In this document: piece by piece, positions 17,784-28,812 of the stretch
Position numbering within the stretch: position 1 is the stretch's first letter
Layout of the letters: each line of letters opens with the position of its first letter
Made by a program: the position numbers and the translations under genes
Notes under the pieces: model-generated
Told to the model about the DNA's origin: nothing
Seen by the model: the letters and a program-made list of their open reading frames with translations, nothing else
The model's database searches: none
DNA from: Sphingobacteriales bacterium
Lineage (GTDB): Bacteria > Bacteroidota > Bacteroidia > Sphingobacteriales > Sphingobacteriaceae
Length of the DNA stretch: 64,000 nucleotides
NCBI GenBank assembly: GCA_025353765.1
Contig: JANXOD010000020.1
Coordinates: 186,001 to 250,000, forward strand
Direction of reading: 5' to 3'

Positions 17784-19325
17784 TTATAAAGGAATATTTC
17801 CGTGTTTTTTCCGGGGATTGTTAACCACCTTATTCTCTAGCATTTTAAATGCTTTAATTAATTTGCCTCTTGTTTCTGCCGGTTCAATTACCTCGTCTAT
17901 AAAACCACGTTCGGCAGCACGATAGGGATTGGCAAAAATATCCGAATATTCTTTTTCTTTTTCCAGCCATTTCGCATTGGGATCTTCGGCAGCGGTAATT
18001 TCCCGTTTAAAGATGATCTCTGCCGCACCTTTTGCTCCCATTACTGCAATTTCTGCCGTAGGCCAGGCATAGTTCATATCCGCACCAATATGTTTGGAGT
18101 TCATTACATCATATGCTCCGCCATAAGCTTTACGCGTAATTACGGTAATACGCGGAACAGTTGCTTCGCAAAACGCATATAAAAGTTTAGCCCCATTGGT
18201 GATAATGGCGTTCCATTCCTGGTCGATACCTGGTAAAAACCCCGGAACATCTTCAAAAACCAATAAAGGGATATTAAAGCAATCACAAAAGCGTACAAAA
18301 CGAGCCGCTTTGGTAGATGAATGTATATCTAAGACTCCAGCTAAAAATGCAGGCTGATTGGCAACAATACCAATGCTTCTGCCTGCAAGTCGTGCAAAGC
18401 CAATAACTATATTTTCTGCAAAATCTTTATGCACTTCCAGAAAAGAGCTGTCATCAATTACCTGATGAATGACTTCCCTAATATCATAAGGTTGCGAATT
18501 GTTCTCCGGCATAATATCATTGAGCTGGGGCCGCAATTCATCGCTCCCTTCATATACCAATGCAGGAGTTTGCTCCTCACAATTCTGAGGCATATAACTT
18601 AGTAATTGTTTTACATGATCGATGGCTTCAATCTCGTTGGTACAGGCAAAATGCGTTACCCCGGATTTGGTAGCATGTGTACCGGCACCTCCCAATTCTT
18701 CGGATGTGACCTCTTCATGGGTTACTGTTTTTACCACATTGGGCCCTGTTACAAACATGTAAGAGGTGTTTTCAACCATTAAAACAAAGTCTGTAATAGC
18801 AGGGGAATATACTGCACCGCCTGCACAAGGCCCCATAATGGCAGAGAGTTGAGGTATTACTCCCGATGCCATGGTATTTTTATAGAAAATATCAGCATAG
18901 CCACCTAAAGAAACTACACCTTCCTGGATGCGGGCACCACCTGAATCATTTAAGCCGATAACAGGAGCTCCGTTTTTAATGGCCATATCCATAATTTTAC
19001 AGATCTTTTCTGCCTGGGTTTCTGAAAGTGAACCACCAAAAACGGTAAAATCCTGAGAAAATACATAGATAAGTCGGCCATTTACGGTGCCGTATCCTGT
19101 AATAACGCCATCGCCTGCATAGCGTTCTTTCTCCATCCCAAAATCGGTAGAACGGTGGGTGACAAACATTCCAATTTCTTCAAATGAACCTTCGTCTAAT
19201 AAAAAATGCAGGCGCTCACGAGCAGTTAGTTTGCCTTTTTTATGCTGACTTTCAATACGGGTTGCCCCACCTCCTAATAATGCTTCTTCACGCTTTTGCT
19301 GTAGAGATTCAATCTTTTTATTCAC
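17784..19325 (-). CDS. pccB: Acyl-CoA carboxylase, carboxyltransferase beta subunit (propionyl-CoA carboxylase type)
   Basis: 513 residues, cytosolic. It transfers carboxyl from biotin to propionyl- or a similar acyl-CoA. The N half has [18 protein letters not shown] and [25 protein letters not shown] and [16 protein letters not shown]. The C half has [20 protein letters not shown] and [21 protein letters not shown], the second oxyanion-hole region. Length equals the family norm. The biotin carboxylase/carrier subunit is not adjacent in this window. The same family includes methylmalonyl-CoA decarboxylase alpha subunits, which need a sodium-pump beta subunit that is not seen here. Confidence 0.92.
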   Translation of the reverse strand: MNKKIESLQQKREEALLGGGATRIESQHKKGKLTARERLHFLLDEGSFEEIGMFVTHRSTDFGMEKERYAGDGVITGYGTVNGRLIYVFSQDFTVFGGSLSETQAEKICKIMDMAIKNGAPVIGLNDSGGARIQEGVVSLGGYADIFYKNTMASGVIPQLSAIMGPCAGGAVYSPAITDFVLMVENTSYMFVTGPNVVKTVTHEEVTSEELGGAGTHATKSGVTHFACTNEIEAIDHVKQLLSYMPQNCEEQTPALVYEGSDELRPQLNDIMPENNSQPYDIREVIHQVIDDSSFLEVHKDFAENIVIGFARLAGRSIGIVANQPAFLAGVLDIHSSTKAARFVRFCDCFNIPLLVFEDVPGFLPGIDQEWNAIITNGAKLLYAFCEATVPRITVITRKAYGGAYDVMNSKHIGADMNYAWPTAEIAVMGAKGAAEIIFKREITAAEDPNAKWLEKEKEYSDIFANPYRAAERGFIDEVIEPAETRGKLIKAFKMLENKVVNNPRKKHGNIPL

Positions 19326-19517
19326 AATTTTTTAATTTTCTGATCGTATTTAGCTGGCGATAAAAGTACAAAATGCTATTGTAAATTAACTATTCGAAAC
19401 GTTATTGAAACCCAAGGTAAATACATGGCCGATTATATCATTTGATAATTCAGAAATTTTAGAGATTATTCCTAACTTTCACCAAAATGCTTTTACCAAG
19501 AAAATAGAAGCCACGAT

Positions 19518-20171
19518 ATGGAAAAACAGAAGCTTACTTACCAGGATTTAATTGAAGGAAATAGAGACTGGGTTAAAACAGAACTGGGTAAAGATTCGGA
19601 ATATTTCACAAAACTCGCTCAGGGTCAAAGTCCGGATGTGTTCTGGATTGGCTGTTCGGATAGCCGAGTCTCAGCTGATAAAGTTGTAGGCGCAAATCCG
19701 GGAGAAATTTTTGTACACCGTAATATTGCCAATGTATGTGTTCATACAGATATGAATATGTTAAGCGTATTAGATTACGCCGTTAATGTACTCAAAGTAA
19801 AACACGTCATAGTATCGGGGCATTACGGTTGTGGTGGTGTTACAGCTGCAATGAGTAATAATCAGTTTGGAATAATTGATAATTGGTTACGCCACATTAA
19901 AGATGTGTATCGCTTGCATAGTACTGAATTAGATGGTATTGCAAATGAAGCAAAACGACTGGATCGTTTAATAGAATTAAATGTAATAGAACAGGTTTAT
20001 AATTTGTGCAAAACAACTATTGTGCAAAATGCCTGGAGAGAACGCACTGATCTGGAAATTCACGGTTGGGTAATTGATTTAAAAACCGGCCTGGTAAAAG
20101 ATATGGGGGTAACGACAAATAACAGCGGTAACATCGGGAAGATTTTTGCCCTGGATGAAACGGTTAAATAG
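19518..20171 (+). CDS. can: Beta-class carbonic anhydrase
   Basis: 217 residues, interconverting CO2 and bicarbonate with a catalytic zinc. The ligands are all visible: Cys and Asp-Arg in WIGCSDSRVSADKV, then His and Cys in VSGHYGCGGVTAA. The NPGEIFVHRNIANV strand is also conserved. Length is typical of the bacterial Can subgroup. It is divergent from the acyl-CoA carboxylase gene, whose reaction consumes bicarbonate, so a functional link is plausible. Confidence 0.96.
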   Translation: MEKQKLTYQDLIEGNRDWVKTELGKDSEYFTKLAQGQSPDVFWIGCSDSRVSADKVVGANPGEIFVHRNIANVCVHTDMNMLSVLDYAVNVLKVKHVIVSGHYGCGGVTAAMSNNQFGIIDNWLRHIKDVYRLHSTELDGIANEAKRLDRLIELNVIEQVYNLCKTTIVQNAWRERTDLEIHGWVIDLKTGLVKDMGVTTNNSGNIGKIFALDETVK

Positions 20172-20190
20172 CAAACTATTTTCTGATTTA

Positions 20191-20302
20191 AAATGTCATC
20201 CCGAACCTGGAAGGTGAGGGAACTTATTTGTACTATTCACATTAATTCGCTTTAAGTATAAATAAGTTTTCTCCTCATTATTACTCGTTCGAAATGACAT
20301 TT
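20191..20302. repeat. Long imperfect inverted repeat between convergent genes
   Basis: Outer arms AAATGTCATCCCGAAC (20191-20206) and GTTCGAAATGACATTT (20287-20302) pair with two mismatches. Inner arms around GGGAACTTATTTGTA and TATAAATAAGTTTTC also pair. The TGTCATCCCGA-type terminus is common to small dispersed elements in many bacteria. It could be a MITE remnant acting as a two-way terminator for carbonic anhydrase and pruA. Confidence 0.7.
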
Positions 20303-20309
20303 CTGTAAT

Positions 20310-21944
20310 TTATTCCTTCTCTAAAAACGGATATCTATAATCTTTAGGTGGATCGAAGGTTTCTTTAATCGCTCTTGGAGAAACCCAGCGTAATAAGTTG
20401 ATCATAGACCCTGCTTTGTCGTTTGTGCCCGAACCTCTGGCACCCCCAAATGGTTGCTGACCAACAACTGCTCCGGTACACTTATCATTGATGTAAAAAT
20501 TTCCCGATGCATTACGTAAAGCATGAGTTGCTGTTGCTAAAGCATATCTATCCTGTGCTAAAACAGCTCCTGTTAAGGCATAAATGGATGTTTTGTCAAC
20601 TATTTCCAGTGTTTTTTCGAAATCCTTATCTTCATAAACATATATGGTAAGAACTGGTCCGAAAAGTTCTTCGCACATGGTTACATAATATGGATCTTTA
20701 GTTACAATAACAGTTGGTTCTATAAAATAGCCTTTGGATTTATCGTAATTGCCTCCTGATATTATTTCGAGATTTTTATCATTCTTAGCAGTATCAATAT
20801 ATTTAGCCAGTTTGTCGAATGATTTCTCATCAATAACAGCATTAATGAAATTGCTGAAATCTTCTGTTGGACCCATTTTTAAACTTGCCAGATCACGCTT
20901 TACCAGATCTTTGATCTCTGGCCAAACTGAACTGGATATATAAACCCGTGATGCAGCCGAACATTTCTGTCCCTGGTATTCAAAAGCTCCGCGAATAATA
21001 GCGGTAGCGGATACTTCTACATCGGCAGAGCCGTGAACTACAATAAAATCTTTCCCGCCTGTTTCACCTACTATACGTGGATAGGTTTTGTATTTATGAA
21101 TATTGTTTCCAACAGTCTTCCATATATCCTGAAATACAGCTGTGGATCCTGTAAAGTGAATTCCGGCAAAATCAGCATGATTAAAAATTACATCTCCTGC
21201 ATCCGGACCGGAAACATAAACCAAGTTGATAACACCATCCGGTAATCCCGCTTCACGGAAAATCTGCATCAATACATTGGCAGCATAAATTTGGGTATTA
21301 GAAGGTTTCCAAACTACTACATTTCCCATCATAGCTACAGAAGTAGGCAGGTTTCCGGCAATGGCTGTAAAGTTGAAAGGTGTTAAAGCAAATACAAATC
21401 CTTCTAAAGGGCGCTGTTCTAAACGATTCCAGCTTCCACGAGGAGAAACAGGCGGTTGCTGCTGATAAATATCAGTCATGTATTTTACGTTGAAACGCAA
21501 AAAATCAATCAGCTCACAAGCCGCATCAATTTCTGCCTGGTATGCATTTTTAGATTGCCCAAGCATGGTTGCTGCGTTCAGTTTATATCGGTATGGACCT
21601 GCAATTAAATCAGCAGCTTTTAAAAATATGGCAGCACGTTGTTCCCAGGCTAAGTTCTCCCAATTTGATTTTGCTGCTAAAGCGGCTTTAATCGCATCTT
21701 CTACATGTTTTTTTTCACCCTGACTATAATATCCTAAAATATGCTGATGATCGTGTGGTGGCCGCATGGCAACTTTTTTCTCTGTACGAACCTCTTTCCC
21801 TCCTATATACATAGGTACATCTAACTGCTTTGAACGGGATTCAGCAAGAGCTTCTTTTAACAAAGCACGCTCTTTGCTTCCTGGTGCATAGTTTAATATA
21901 GGTTCGTTTACCGGAGTAGGTACGTTGAAAAATCCTTTAAGCAT
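20310..21944 (-). CDS. pruA: L-glutamate gamma-semialdehyde (P5C) dehydrogenase
   Basis: 544 residues, oxidising glutamate-5-semialdehyde to glutamate with NAD, the second step of proline breakdown. Aldehyde dehydrogenase landmarks: FTAIAGNLP, cofactor loop FTGSTAVFQDIWK, general-base Glu in VGETGGKDF, and the nucleophilic Cys in YQGQKCSAASRVY. The N-terminal FFNVPTPVNEPILNYAPGS matches the stand-alone group 1 P5C dehydrogenases rather than bifunctional PutA. No proline dehydrogenase gene is in the window. Confidence 0.95.
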   Translation of the reverse strand: MLKGFFNVPTPVNEPILNYAPGSKERALLKEALAESRSKQLDVPMYIGGKEVRTEKKVAMRPPHDHQHILGYYSQGEKKHVEDAIKAALAAKSNWENLAWEQRAAIFLKAADLIAGPYRYKLNAATMLGQSKNAYQAEIDAACELIDFLRFNVKYMTDIYQQQPPVSPRGSWNRLEQRPLEGFVFALTPFNFTAIAGNLPTSVAMMGNVVVWKPSNTQIYAANVLMQIFREAGLPDGVINLVYVSGPDAGDVIFNHADFAGIHFTGSTAVFQDIWKTVGNNIHKYKTYPRIVGETGGKDFIVVHGSADVEVSATAIIRGAFEYQGQKCSAASRVYISSSVWPEIKDLVKRDLASLKMGPTEDFSNFINAVIDEKSFDKLAKYIDTAKNDKNLEIISGGNYDKSKGYFIEPTVIVTKDPYYVTMCEELFGPVLTIYVYEDKDFEKTLEIVDKTSIYALTGAVLAQDRYALATATHALRNASGNFYINDKCTGAVVGQQPFGGARGSGTNDKAGSMINLLRWVSPRAIKETFDPPKDYRYPFLEKE

Positions 21945-22112
21945 AATATGAGGTTTTATGGGTGCAAAGATATGTTTTTATAAAAAAATATGAGGAGAAG
22001 GTCTGGCTTATGTTTTAAAAATGACAATCACAAATGAATTTAATTTATTGCTTTACACATATCACCTGTTAATGGAAATAATTCAGGACTGATTTTTGCA
22101 AAAGCTTTAAAT

Positions 22113-24662
22113 ATGAAAATAATCTTTACTTTATTTCTGTCTATATTTTTATCCTTCAGTTTATTATTTCAAGAAAAATCCTTTGCTCAAAAAGATAGTA
22201 CTACGGCAAAAGCTAAGCCTGAATATGAAAAGGTATCCGGCTTTCACCGGTTTATTTTTGGAGAAAACTTCCGTAAAGAATGGGCTGCTCCTACAAAATT
22301 AAAAGTCATTAAAATATCTGAAATTAAAGGGGGTTTAATTCCTGTTGAAAGGGGGGGGAGGGCATCAAACACGTTCACTGAGATTAAAAGATAAGCAAGG
22401 GAAAGAATGGGTACTTAGAAGTATTGAAAAATACCCTGAAGTATTATTGCCTGAAGAATTAAGAGAAACGTTTGCCAAAGACTGGCTGGAGGATAATATG
22501 TCTGCACAACATCCGTATTCAGCACTTGTAGTTCCCGCATTAGCAGAAGCTGTTCATGTTCCACATACAAATCCAATTATTGGCTGGGTTTACCCCGATG
22601 CTGCATTAGATTCATTTAAAAAGGACTTTGCAAATACCTTATGTTTATTAGAAGAGCGTGAACCGGAAGGAGATTCGGATAATACAGAGAAGATGCTTGA
22701 CAAGATTAACGATGATAATGATAATCAGGTTGATCGGGCTACATTTTTTCGTGCCCGGATGTTAGATTTATTGATAGCAGATTGGGACAGGCATGAAGAC
22801 CAATGGCGATGGGTAGACAAACAAAAAGGTGAAGGGAAATATTATGTGCCGGTGCCAAGAGACCGGGATGATGCATTGTTCGTAAACCAGGGAATATTTC
22901 CTCAGGTAGCTGCTAAGACTAGTTTATTATCCTTTCTGCAAGGTTTTGATGGTAAAATCAGGAATGCCAATACATTTTTTTATAATGGCCGTAAGCTTGA
23001 TCAGCGATTTTTAACGCAATTTTCTTATGATGAATGGATGAAAATGACGAGAGATTTTGTATCGGCTTTGCCAGATTCTCTAATAAAAAATGCTTTAAAT
23101 CAATTGCCGGGTTCTTCCTTATCCATACGTGGTGTTGCACTTTTTAATACATTGAAAGAACGGCGTGATCATTTAACAAGCGATGGATAAGTATTATCAT
23201 TTTTTAAATCGTATTGTTGATATCCAAACCTCAGACAAAAATGAACTGGTAGAAATAACAGATGATGCCAATAATGGATTGAGAGTTGATATTCATAAAT
23301 TATCAAAAGAGCGCAAGGTAAAAGAGCTGCTTTTTTCAAAATCATTCGATCCATCTGTTACTAAAGAGATCAGACTATTTGTTGTTAAAGGGAATGATAG
23401 TATCAGTTTGAATACCGGAAATGGATCTATAAAATTGCGAATAATAGGAGGGAAGAGAGATAAAATATACCAGGTTATTAAAGCTAAAGGGCCAATAAAA
23501 GTATACGATAAAAAGGATGCTGTATTTACTGGGGATCGGATCAACTTAGCAGACGATTATCTAATGACTCTCTCAATACATCAATTCAACAAACTAATTT
23601 ATATAATCTTAAAAGCCCGTTAATTACAATAGGCTATAATGATGATGATGGAGTTCTGCTAGGATTAGGTATCAGAACTAAGCGGGAAGGTTTCAGAAGA
23701 CTGCCTTATGGAAATATTCAAAAGTTAAATCTGGTACATTCTCTTTCTACCGGAACGTTTAAAATTAAATACACTGGAGAATGGCTTAAGATTTTTGAAA
23801 ATACAGATATTGTAGTTAATGCTTCGGCCAATGTTCCTACGGATACCATTAACTTTTTTGGCAGGGGAAATGAAACTAATTTTATTAAAACCGGAGATTA
23901 TAGAAAGTTCTATCGTGTACGATTTGATTTATATATGGTTGATGCAGCTTTACGTATCAATATCAATAAAAAAAGCACTTTCACTATTGGCCCATCATAC
24001 CAGTATTATCATTTTGATCCTACTGATAACACAGGTCGTTTCATAAATAATACATCGCTTATAGGAAGTTATGATAGTTTAACAGTTGATAAAAGCAAGC
24101 AACACGCAGGATTGATTTGAATTTTATTAGCGATAAGCGTGATGATGAAGTCTTGCCATCAAAAGGAACTTATCTTAATCTGAAACTTCAAACTTACGCA
24201 GGCTTAAATTCGTATTCAAAATCATTTATGCAGTTCTTGCCCGAGTTTTCAGTTTATAAAAAGCTGGACAAGAAATCAATATTTGTAATCTCTAACCGCA
24301 TTGGTGGAGGTGTAACATTAGGAAATACCACTTTCTATCAATCTGCATTTTTAGGAGGGCAAGAAAACCTGCTTGGTTTCAGGCAATACCGTTTTGCCGG
24401 CCAGCATATAGTTTATAATAACTTGGAAACCCGTATTAAATTGGCAAAAGTGGCCAGTTATATTTTGCCCGGTCAGTTAGGATTATTAGGATTTTGCGAT
24501 ATCGGCAGAGTATGGGAAAAGAATGAAAAATCTACTCAATGGCATGAAGGTGTTGGAGGCGGAGTTTATTTTGCACCCATACAAAAAATAGTATTGAAGC
24601 TGGTTGCAGGCCACTCTGAAGAAGGATGGTATCCTTATTTTAATGTTGGGATGAGATTCTAA
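22113..24662 (+). pseudogene. Broken outer-membrane beta-barrel (BamA/TamA-like) protein gene
   Basis: One ancestral gene of about 850 codons spread over three frames. The pieces in order are: a signal peptide (MKIIFTLFLSIFLSFSLLFQ) and FHRFIFGENFRKEW; a globular part with GGGHQTRSLRLKDKQGKEW, MLDLLIADWDRHEDQWRW and VPRDRDDALF; a middle beta-rich part; and a C-terminal surface-antigen barrel ending in GWYPYFNVGMRF with GGQENLLGFRQYRFAGQ. Frame changes are needed at the G8 tract (22351-22358), near 23180, near 23558 and near 24112. One base fewer in the G8 run would join the first two pieces as VERGGGHQTR. In relatives this region often follows a metallophosphoesterase domain. Four breaks suggest true decay or poor assembly quality. 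Confidence 0.85.
22351..22358 (+). repeat. G8 homopolymer at a frameshift
   Basis: Eight consecutive G bases inside the broken barrel gene. A seven-G version would restore the frame across this point. Confidence 0.7.
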
Positions 24663-24719
24663 ATTTTAAGTATAAGTATTACAATTTGCTTTAAATTTTA
24701 TTCTTGCGATATTTGGCAA

Positions 24720-25667
24720 ATGAATATAAAAGTAAAGTTACTATCTCTTGCAATTATTGTTGCTTTTTCGGCTTGTAAAAATGGAAGAAAGCATGGGGCT
24801 CAATCAGAGTATGAGGATGTAAGTTCTGATAAAGCAAATCTAATTATACAATATAATAATGTTTTAGTAGAATTTACCGATCATAAATCTAGTTATGTTA
24901 AGGGCCTGGAATATCATTTAGAAACGATAAAAAAGGACCTCGATAGGCCAAAAGACCAGTTTTCCTTTATTGGCCTCACGTCTGATATAGACATACCTGA
25001 TTATAGCCTTTCAAGTATCAAACCTGAAAATCCACCATCTGCTTTAAGCAGAGATGATAGGAATTTTTTCAAAGAGAATGTAGCTGTCTTAAATAGTACA
25101 GTTAAAAATATCAAGGCGACAAATAAAGAATTATATGAATATATTAACGCAGAAGATTTTAAAGATGATAATTCAGTAAAAGGGAAAAAATTAGTTGATT
25201 CTATTTATGCTTTAAGCGATAAATTTTACGCTTATGATACAAAGATAATGGCAAGATTGGTTGTTATTGCAGACGGTGCAGAACGTGTAGTCATGGAATC
25301 TCATCCGTTAAAAGAATACATCTTTGCCATGAAAGATGATCAAAAAGAAACCCAGGCATTTTATGACTTTATAAGTAAAAATGCAAAAGACTATAGAAAA
25401 GTGGAACCAAAAGTAAAAATACTGTATCAGTCAATGGAAAAAAATAAAAAGGTACATGCTGGTATGGATGCTATTAGTGAGTATAAATTTTCAGGTAAGC
25501 AGCGCTCATTTGCATATTTTTATGATGCTTACAATAATTATCTAATCTGTGCCAGAAAATTAATGAGAGATGCGTCTCCATACGGCGCAGTATCAAAATG
25601 GCAGCTTGAAGAATTGTATGATAAAGGAGAATCTATGCGGCATAGCTATAATAGCTTTGTGCAGTAA
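24720..25667 (+). CDS. DUF3829 (YiiG-like) lipoprotein
   Basis: 315 residues. The start gives MNIKVKLLSLAIIVAFSAC, a lipoprotein signal with the lipobox FSAC. The mature part is helical and charged, with IIQYNNVLVEFTDHKSSYVK near the beginning and YDAYNNYLICARKLMRDA near the end, in keeping with the DUF3829 family whose role is unknown. It begins 57 bp after the broken barrel gene on the same strand and may have shared its promoter. Confidence 0.75.
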   Translation: MNIKVKLLSLAIIVAFSACKNGRKHGAQSEYEDVSSDKANLIIQYNNVLVEFTDHKSSYVKGLEYHLETIKKDLDRPKDQFSFIGLTSDIDIPDYSLSSIKPENPPSALSRDDRNFFKENVAVLNSTVKNIKATNKELYEYINAEDFKDDNSVKGKKLVDSIYALSDKFYAYDTKIMARLVVIADGAERVVMESHPLKEYIFAMKDDQKETQAFYDFISKNAKDYRKVEPKVKILYQSMEKNKKVHAGMDAISEYKFSGKQRSFAYFYDAYNNYLICARKLMRDASPYGAVSKWQLEELYDKGESMRHSYNSFVQ

Positions 25668-25717
25668 TTTAGATAGGAATATAGTTTCCTTAGAAATTTG
25701 TGCAATAATATGAAATT

Positions 25718-26326
25718 ATGAAAACTCTTGCTATACTTTTAATGCTATTGGGTGTCTTGCTTATCGCAGGTTTAGGCTTAATGAGTTTATTGGGATTCGC
25801 TATGTCTTTTGATGCACCAGGATCAGCTCAAAATCCATTAAATTGGTTAATAAGTATTTTGGTGATTGTACTGCCCTTTATAGTTTTAACCGGGATTTTA
25901 ATTTTTTCCTGGATGGCTTTCCATTCTGGTGATTACACGCGTTCAGCTCTTATTGGTTCTGTATTTGGCGTAATAATAATCGGAACCGGAATGTTTGTAG
26001 GTATATCAAGCTATAATACATTGCATGGAATTCATAACATAACTGTAACAGACGCACAAAATGTTCGCTTATATCCCATTGAGAAATTCTTTCGCCGGGT
26101 AGACAAAGGAGTAGATACCATCATTATATTCCCAAACCACATTGTATCTTATCGATTTTGCCCGAGGGGGACTTATAAAGCTACAGGATCCGTTGGCGAT
26201 TTAAATATGGAACGAAATACAATTACAGTCAACTTTGATGCCGGAGCAAAGCTTAATAGAGAAGAACTTTCCCAGTTTATTGATGAAAAGGGACGAAAGT
26301 TAACAGAGGCTTATTCAATTCGATAA
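25718..26326 (+). CDS. Membrane protein of unknown function
   Basis: 202 residues. Three hydrophobic segments lie in the first half (about 4-30, 43-68 and 77-97), followed by a soluble C-terminal domain of about 100 residues with repeated charged/aromatic strands (VRLYPIEKFFRRVDKGVDT, HIVSYRFCPRGTYKATG). I recognise no family. It may form a transcription unit with the DUF3829 lipoprotein gene 50 bp upstream. Confidence 0.65.
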   Translation: MKTLAILLMLLGVLLIAGLGLMSLLGFAMSFDAPGSAQNPLNWLISILVIVLPFIVLTGILIFSWMAFHSGDYTRSALIGSVFGVIIIGTGMFVGISSYNTLHGIHNITVTDAQNVRLYPIEKFFRRVDKGVDTIIIFPNHIVSYRFCPRGTYKATGSVGDLNMERNTITVNFDAGAKLNREELSQFIDEKGRKLTEAYSIR

Positions 26327-26392
26327 ATTCATTCAAGCTTTGAGTTTTAGTGATCGTGGCAACAAGCATAAATAAAAGTGCTATTTTTTATC

Positions 26393-28669
26393 TCATTTTG
26401 TCAGTTTAAAGAATGCTTCCTTTACATCACGTGAATTTGACCCGATAAACACTTTGAAATCTCCGAGTTCTGATGCATATTTCAAATTGCTATCATAAAA
26501 CTTCAAATCATCATTACTTATCGTAAAAACAATATTCTTGCTTTCCCCTGCTTTAATAAATACCTTTTGAAAACTTTTGAGTTCTTTCACCGGGCGTGTT
26601 ATAGATCCAACCATATCTCGAATATACAATTGCACAATTTCTTCTCCATCCAGTTTACCTGTATTACTAATTTTAACAGATGCTGTAATTTTTTGAAAAG
26701 GATTGATCGAACTCGTATTTAATGCGATATCGCCATAAGCAAAGCTGGTATAACTCAATCCGTAACCAAAAGGATATAATGGATCATTAGCTGCGTCCAG
26801 ATATTTAGAAGTATATTTCTGATTGATATCAAACGGTCGGCCGGTATTTTTACTATTATAATAAATAGGAATTTGCCCTATACTTCTTGGAAAGGTCATT
26901 GTAATTTTTCCGGATGGATTTGCTGCACCAAATAACACATCAGTAATAGCTGAACCAGCCTTAGTACCTGCAAACCAGGTTTCCAAAATAGCGTCCATGT
27001 TCCGTTCTTCCCATTGCAGGGTAAGCGGACGGCCATTCATTAATACTAAAACAATAGGTTTTCCGGTCTTCTTCAATGCTTTTAGAAGATCTACTTGATT
27101 ATCCAGCAATCCGATTACACTTCTGCTGGCAGCTTCGCCGCTCATTCCGAATGATTCGCCTAAAACTGCTACCACTACATCGGCTTGTTGTGCAGTTATG
27201 AGAGCTTCATCAATTAATTGTTGAGGAGATTTTTCATCAGGCACTATTTCAGCACCATGCGGATTTAATTTGTTACGCAGCAAACTATCATCTACCAGGT
27301 TACAACCTTTAGCATATAAAAAATGGTCAATGCCATATTTTTGCTCTAAACTATTCCATACAGAAGTTGCCTGTTTCCAATCACCGGCACCACTCCAATT
27401 GCCAATAAGATCACGCTGATTTTTTACAAGAGGGCCAATAAAGGCTATTTTTTGATTGCTATTTAAAGGTAGGGTTTGATTACTATTTTTAAGCAAAACC
27501 ATGCTTTTTATAGCTGCCTCTTTACTAAGTTGCAGTTTATCAGCACTCATGAGTTGACTTTTATTTCTCTCGTCACTGATATACCGATAAGGGTCATTGA
27601 ATAAGCCTAATTTATATTTTGCTTCAAGCATTCGACGACAAGCAGCATCAACCTGTGCCTGAGATACACGACCGGATTTAACCAGATCAACACCATGTTT
27701 TAAGAAAATTTCTCCTACCATATCCATATCTACTCCGGCATTTAAGGCTAATTCTCCTACTTTTAGTTCATCACCCATACCATGTTGCATCATTTCATTA
27801 ATGGCGGTATAATCGGTTACTATCATCCCATTAAAACCCCATTGTTTGCGCAAAAGATCTGTTAATAACCATTTATTGCCACTGGCCGGGATACCATCAA
27901 TTTCATTAAATGAGGTCATCACACTTCCTGCACCAGCCTGAACAGCCGCTTTATAAGGTGGCAAATATTCATTGAACATTTTCACCCGACTCATATCTAC
28001 TGTATTGTAATCACGACCAGCTTCTGCAGCTCCATAAAGTGCAAAATGTTTTATGCATGCCATAATCGTATTATTTTTCATCAGGTCATCGCCCTGATAG
28101 CCTTTAATCATAGCACGTGCAATTTGAGAACCCAACCAAGGATCTTCGCCTGCTCCTTCACTTACACGGCCCCAGCGAGGGTCACGGGCAATATCAACCA
28201 TGGGAGAAAAGGTCCAGTTTAGTCCGTCAGCACTTGCTTCATCGGCAGCAGCACGTGCCGTGCGTTCTATCAAATTTAAATCCCAGGAAGCCGCCAATCC
28301 TAAAGGAATGGGGAAGATAGTACGGTGACCATGTATTACATCATATCCAAAAAGCAAAGGAATTTTAAGCCGTGTTTGTTTTACTGCCATTTCCTGAAGT
28401 TTTCGTACAGCAATTGGAGTAAATGTATTGAATACGCCTCCTACCAAACCCTTTTTTATACTTTCTTCCACATCTTTACTCACAATTGGACCGGTTACAT
28501 CAAAGCCTACAGAAGGTAAATTTAATTGGCCAATTTTTTCTTCTAAAGTCATTTTCTGCATTAATCCATCAATAAAGGGTTTCATTTTTGGATCCTTATC
28601 TTGTGCAATCCCAATGGTAGGAAGGTAAATAATACCTAGAAATACAAATGCTTTTACTATTTTTTTCAT
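26393..28669 (-). CDS. bglX: GH3 beta-glucosidase (BglX type)
   Basis: About 758 residues. I placed the start at the ATG at 28669 (MKKIVKAFVFLGIIYLPTIG) since it opens a signal peptide; an in-frame ATG at 28714 adds 15 atypical residues. The GH3 barrel shows KIGQLNLPSV, PLLFGYDVIHGHRTIFPIPL, PRWGRVSEGAGEDP and KHFALYGAAEAGRDY, with the nucleophile Asp in GMIVTDYTAI. The alpha/beta sandwich carries VVAVLGESFGMSGEAASRS, and a fibronectin III-like domain closes the protein. Periplasmic. It ends the polysaccharide utilisation cluster with two GH144 genes. A GH3 enzyme beside GH144 is expected to clip glucose from beta-1,2-gluco-oligosaccharides, as a Bacteroides homologue does. Confidence 0.92.
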   Translation of the reverse strand: MKKIVKAFVFLGIIYLPTIGIAQDKDPKMKPFIDGLMQKMTLEEKIGQLNLPSVGFDVTGPIVSKDVEESIKKGLVGGVFNTFTPIAVRKLQEMAVKQTRLKIPLLFGYDVIHGHRTIFPIPLGLAASWDLNLIERTARAAADEASADGLNWTFSPMVDIARDPRWGRVSEGAGEDPWLGSQIARAMIKGYQGDDLMKNNTIMACIKHFALYGAAEAGRDYNTVDMSRVKMFNEYLPPYKAAVQAGAGSVMTSFNEIDGIPASGNKWLLTDLLRKQWGFNGMIVTDYTAINEMMQHGMGDELKVGELALNAGVDMDMVGEIFLKHGVDLVKSGRVSQAQVDAACRRMLEAKYKLGLFNDPYRYISDERNKSQLMSADKLQLSKEAAIKSMVLLKNSNQTLPLNSNQKIAFIGPLVKNQRDLIGNWSGAGDWKQATSVWNSLEQKYGIDHFLYAKGCNLVDDSLLRNKLNPHGAEIVPDEKSPQQLIDEALITAQQADVVVAVLGESFGMSGEAASRSVIGLLDNQVDLLKALKKTGKPIVLVLMNGRPLTLQWEERNMDAILETWFAGTKAGSAITDVLFGAANPSGKITMTFPRSIGQIPIYYNSKNTGRPFDINQKYTSKYLDAANDPLYPFGYGLSYTSFAYGDIALNTSSINPFQKITASVKISNTGKLDGEEIVQLYIRDMVGSITRPVKELKSFQKVFIKAGESKNIVFTISNDDLKFYDSNLKYASELGDFKVFIGSNSRDVKEAFFKLTK

Positions 28670-28812
28670 TTGAATAAATTGTTTTTTTAGTGGCAATGAA
28701 GCTATCCTGAGCAAAAATTATTCATCGCTTTTTGTAAGCTGCTGCTCACGATGGTTTCATGAATTACTCTTTTGTAATTTAATTTGTTTCAATGATAAGT
28801 CAAGGCAAAAAT

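Noticed and set aside
22345-23190. Separate gene starting at TTG in the G tract
   Set aside because: It is the in-frame continuation of the upstream piece after a single-base shift; no start signal or separate signal peptide.
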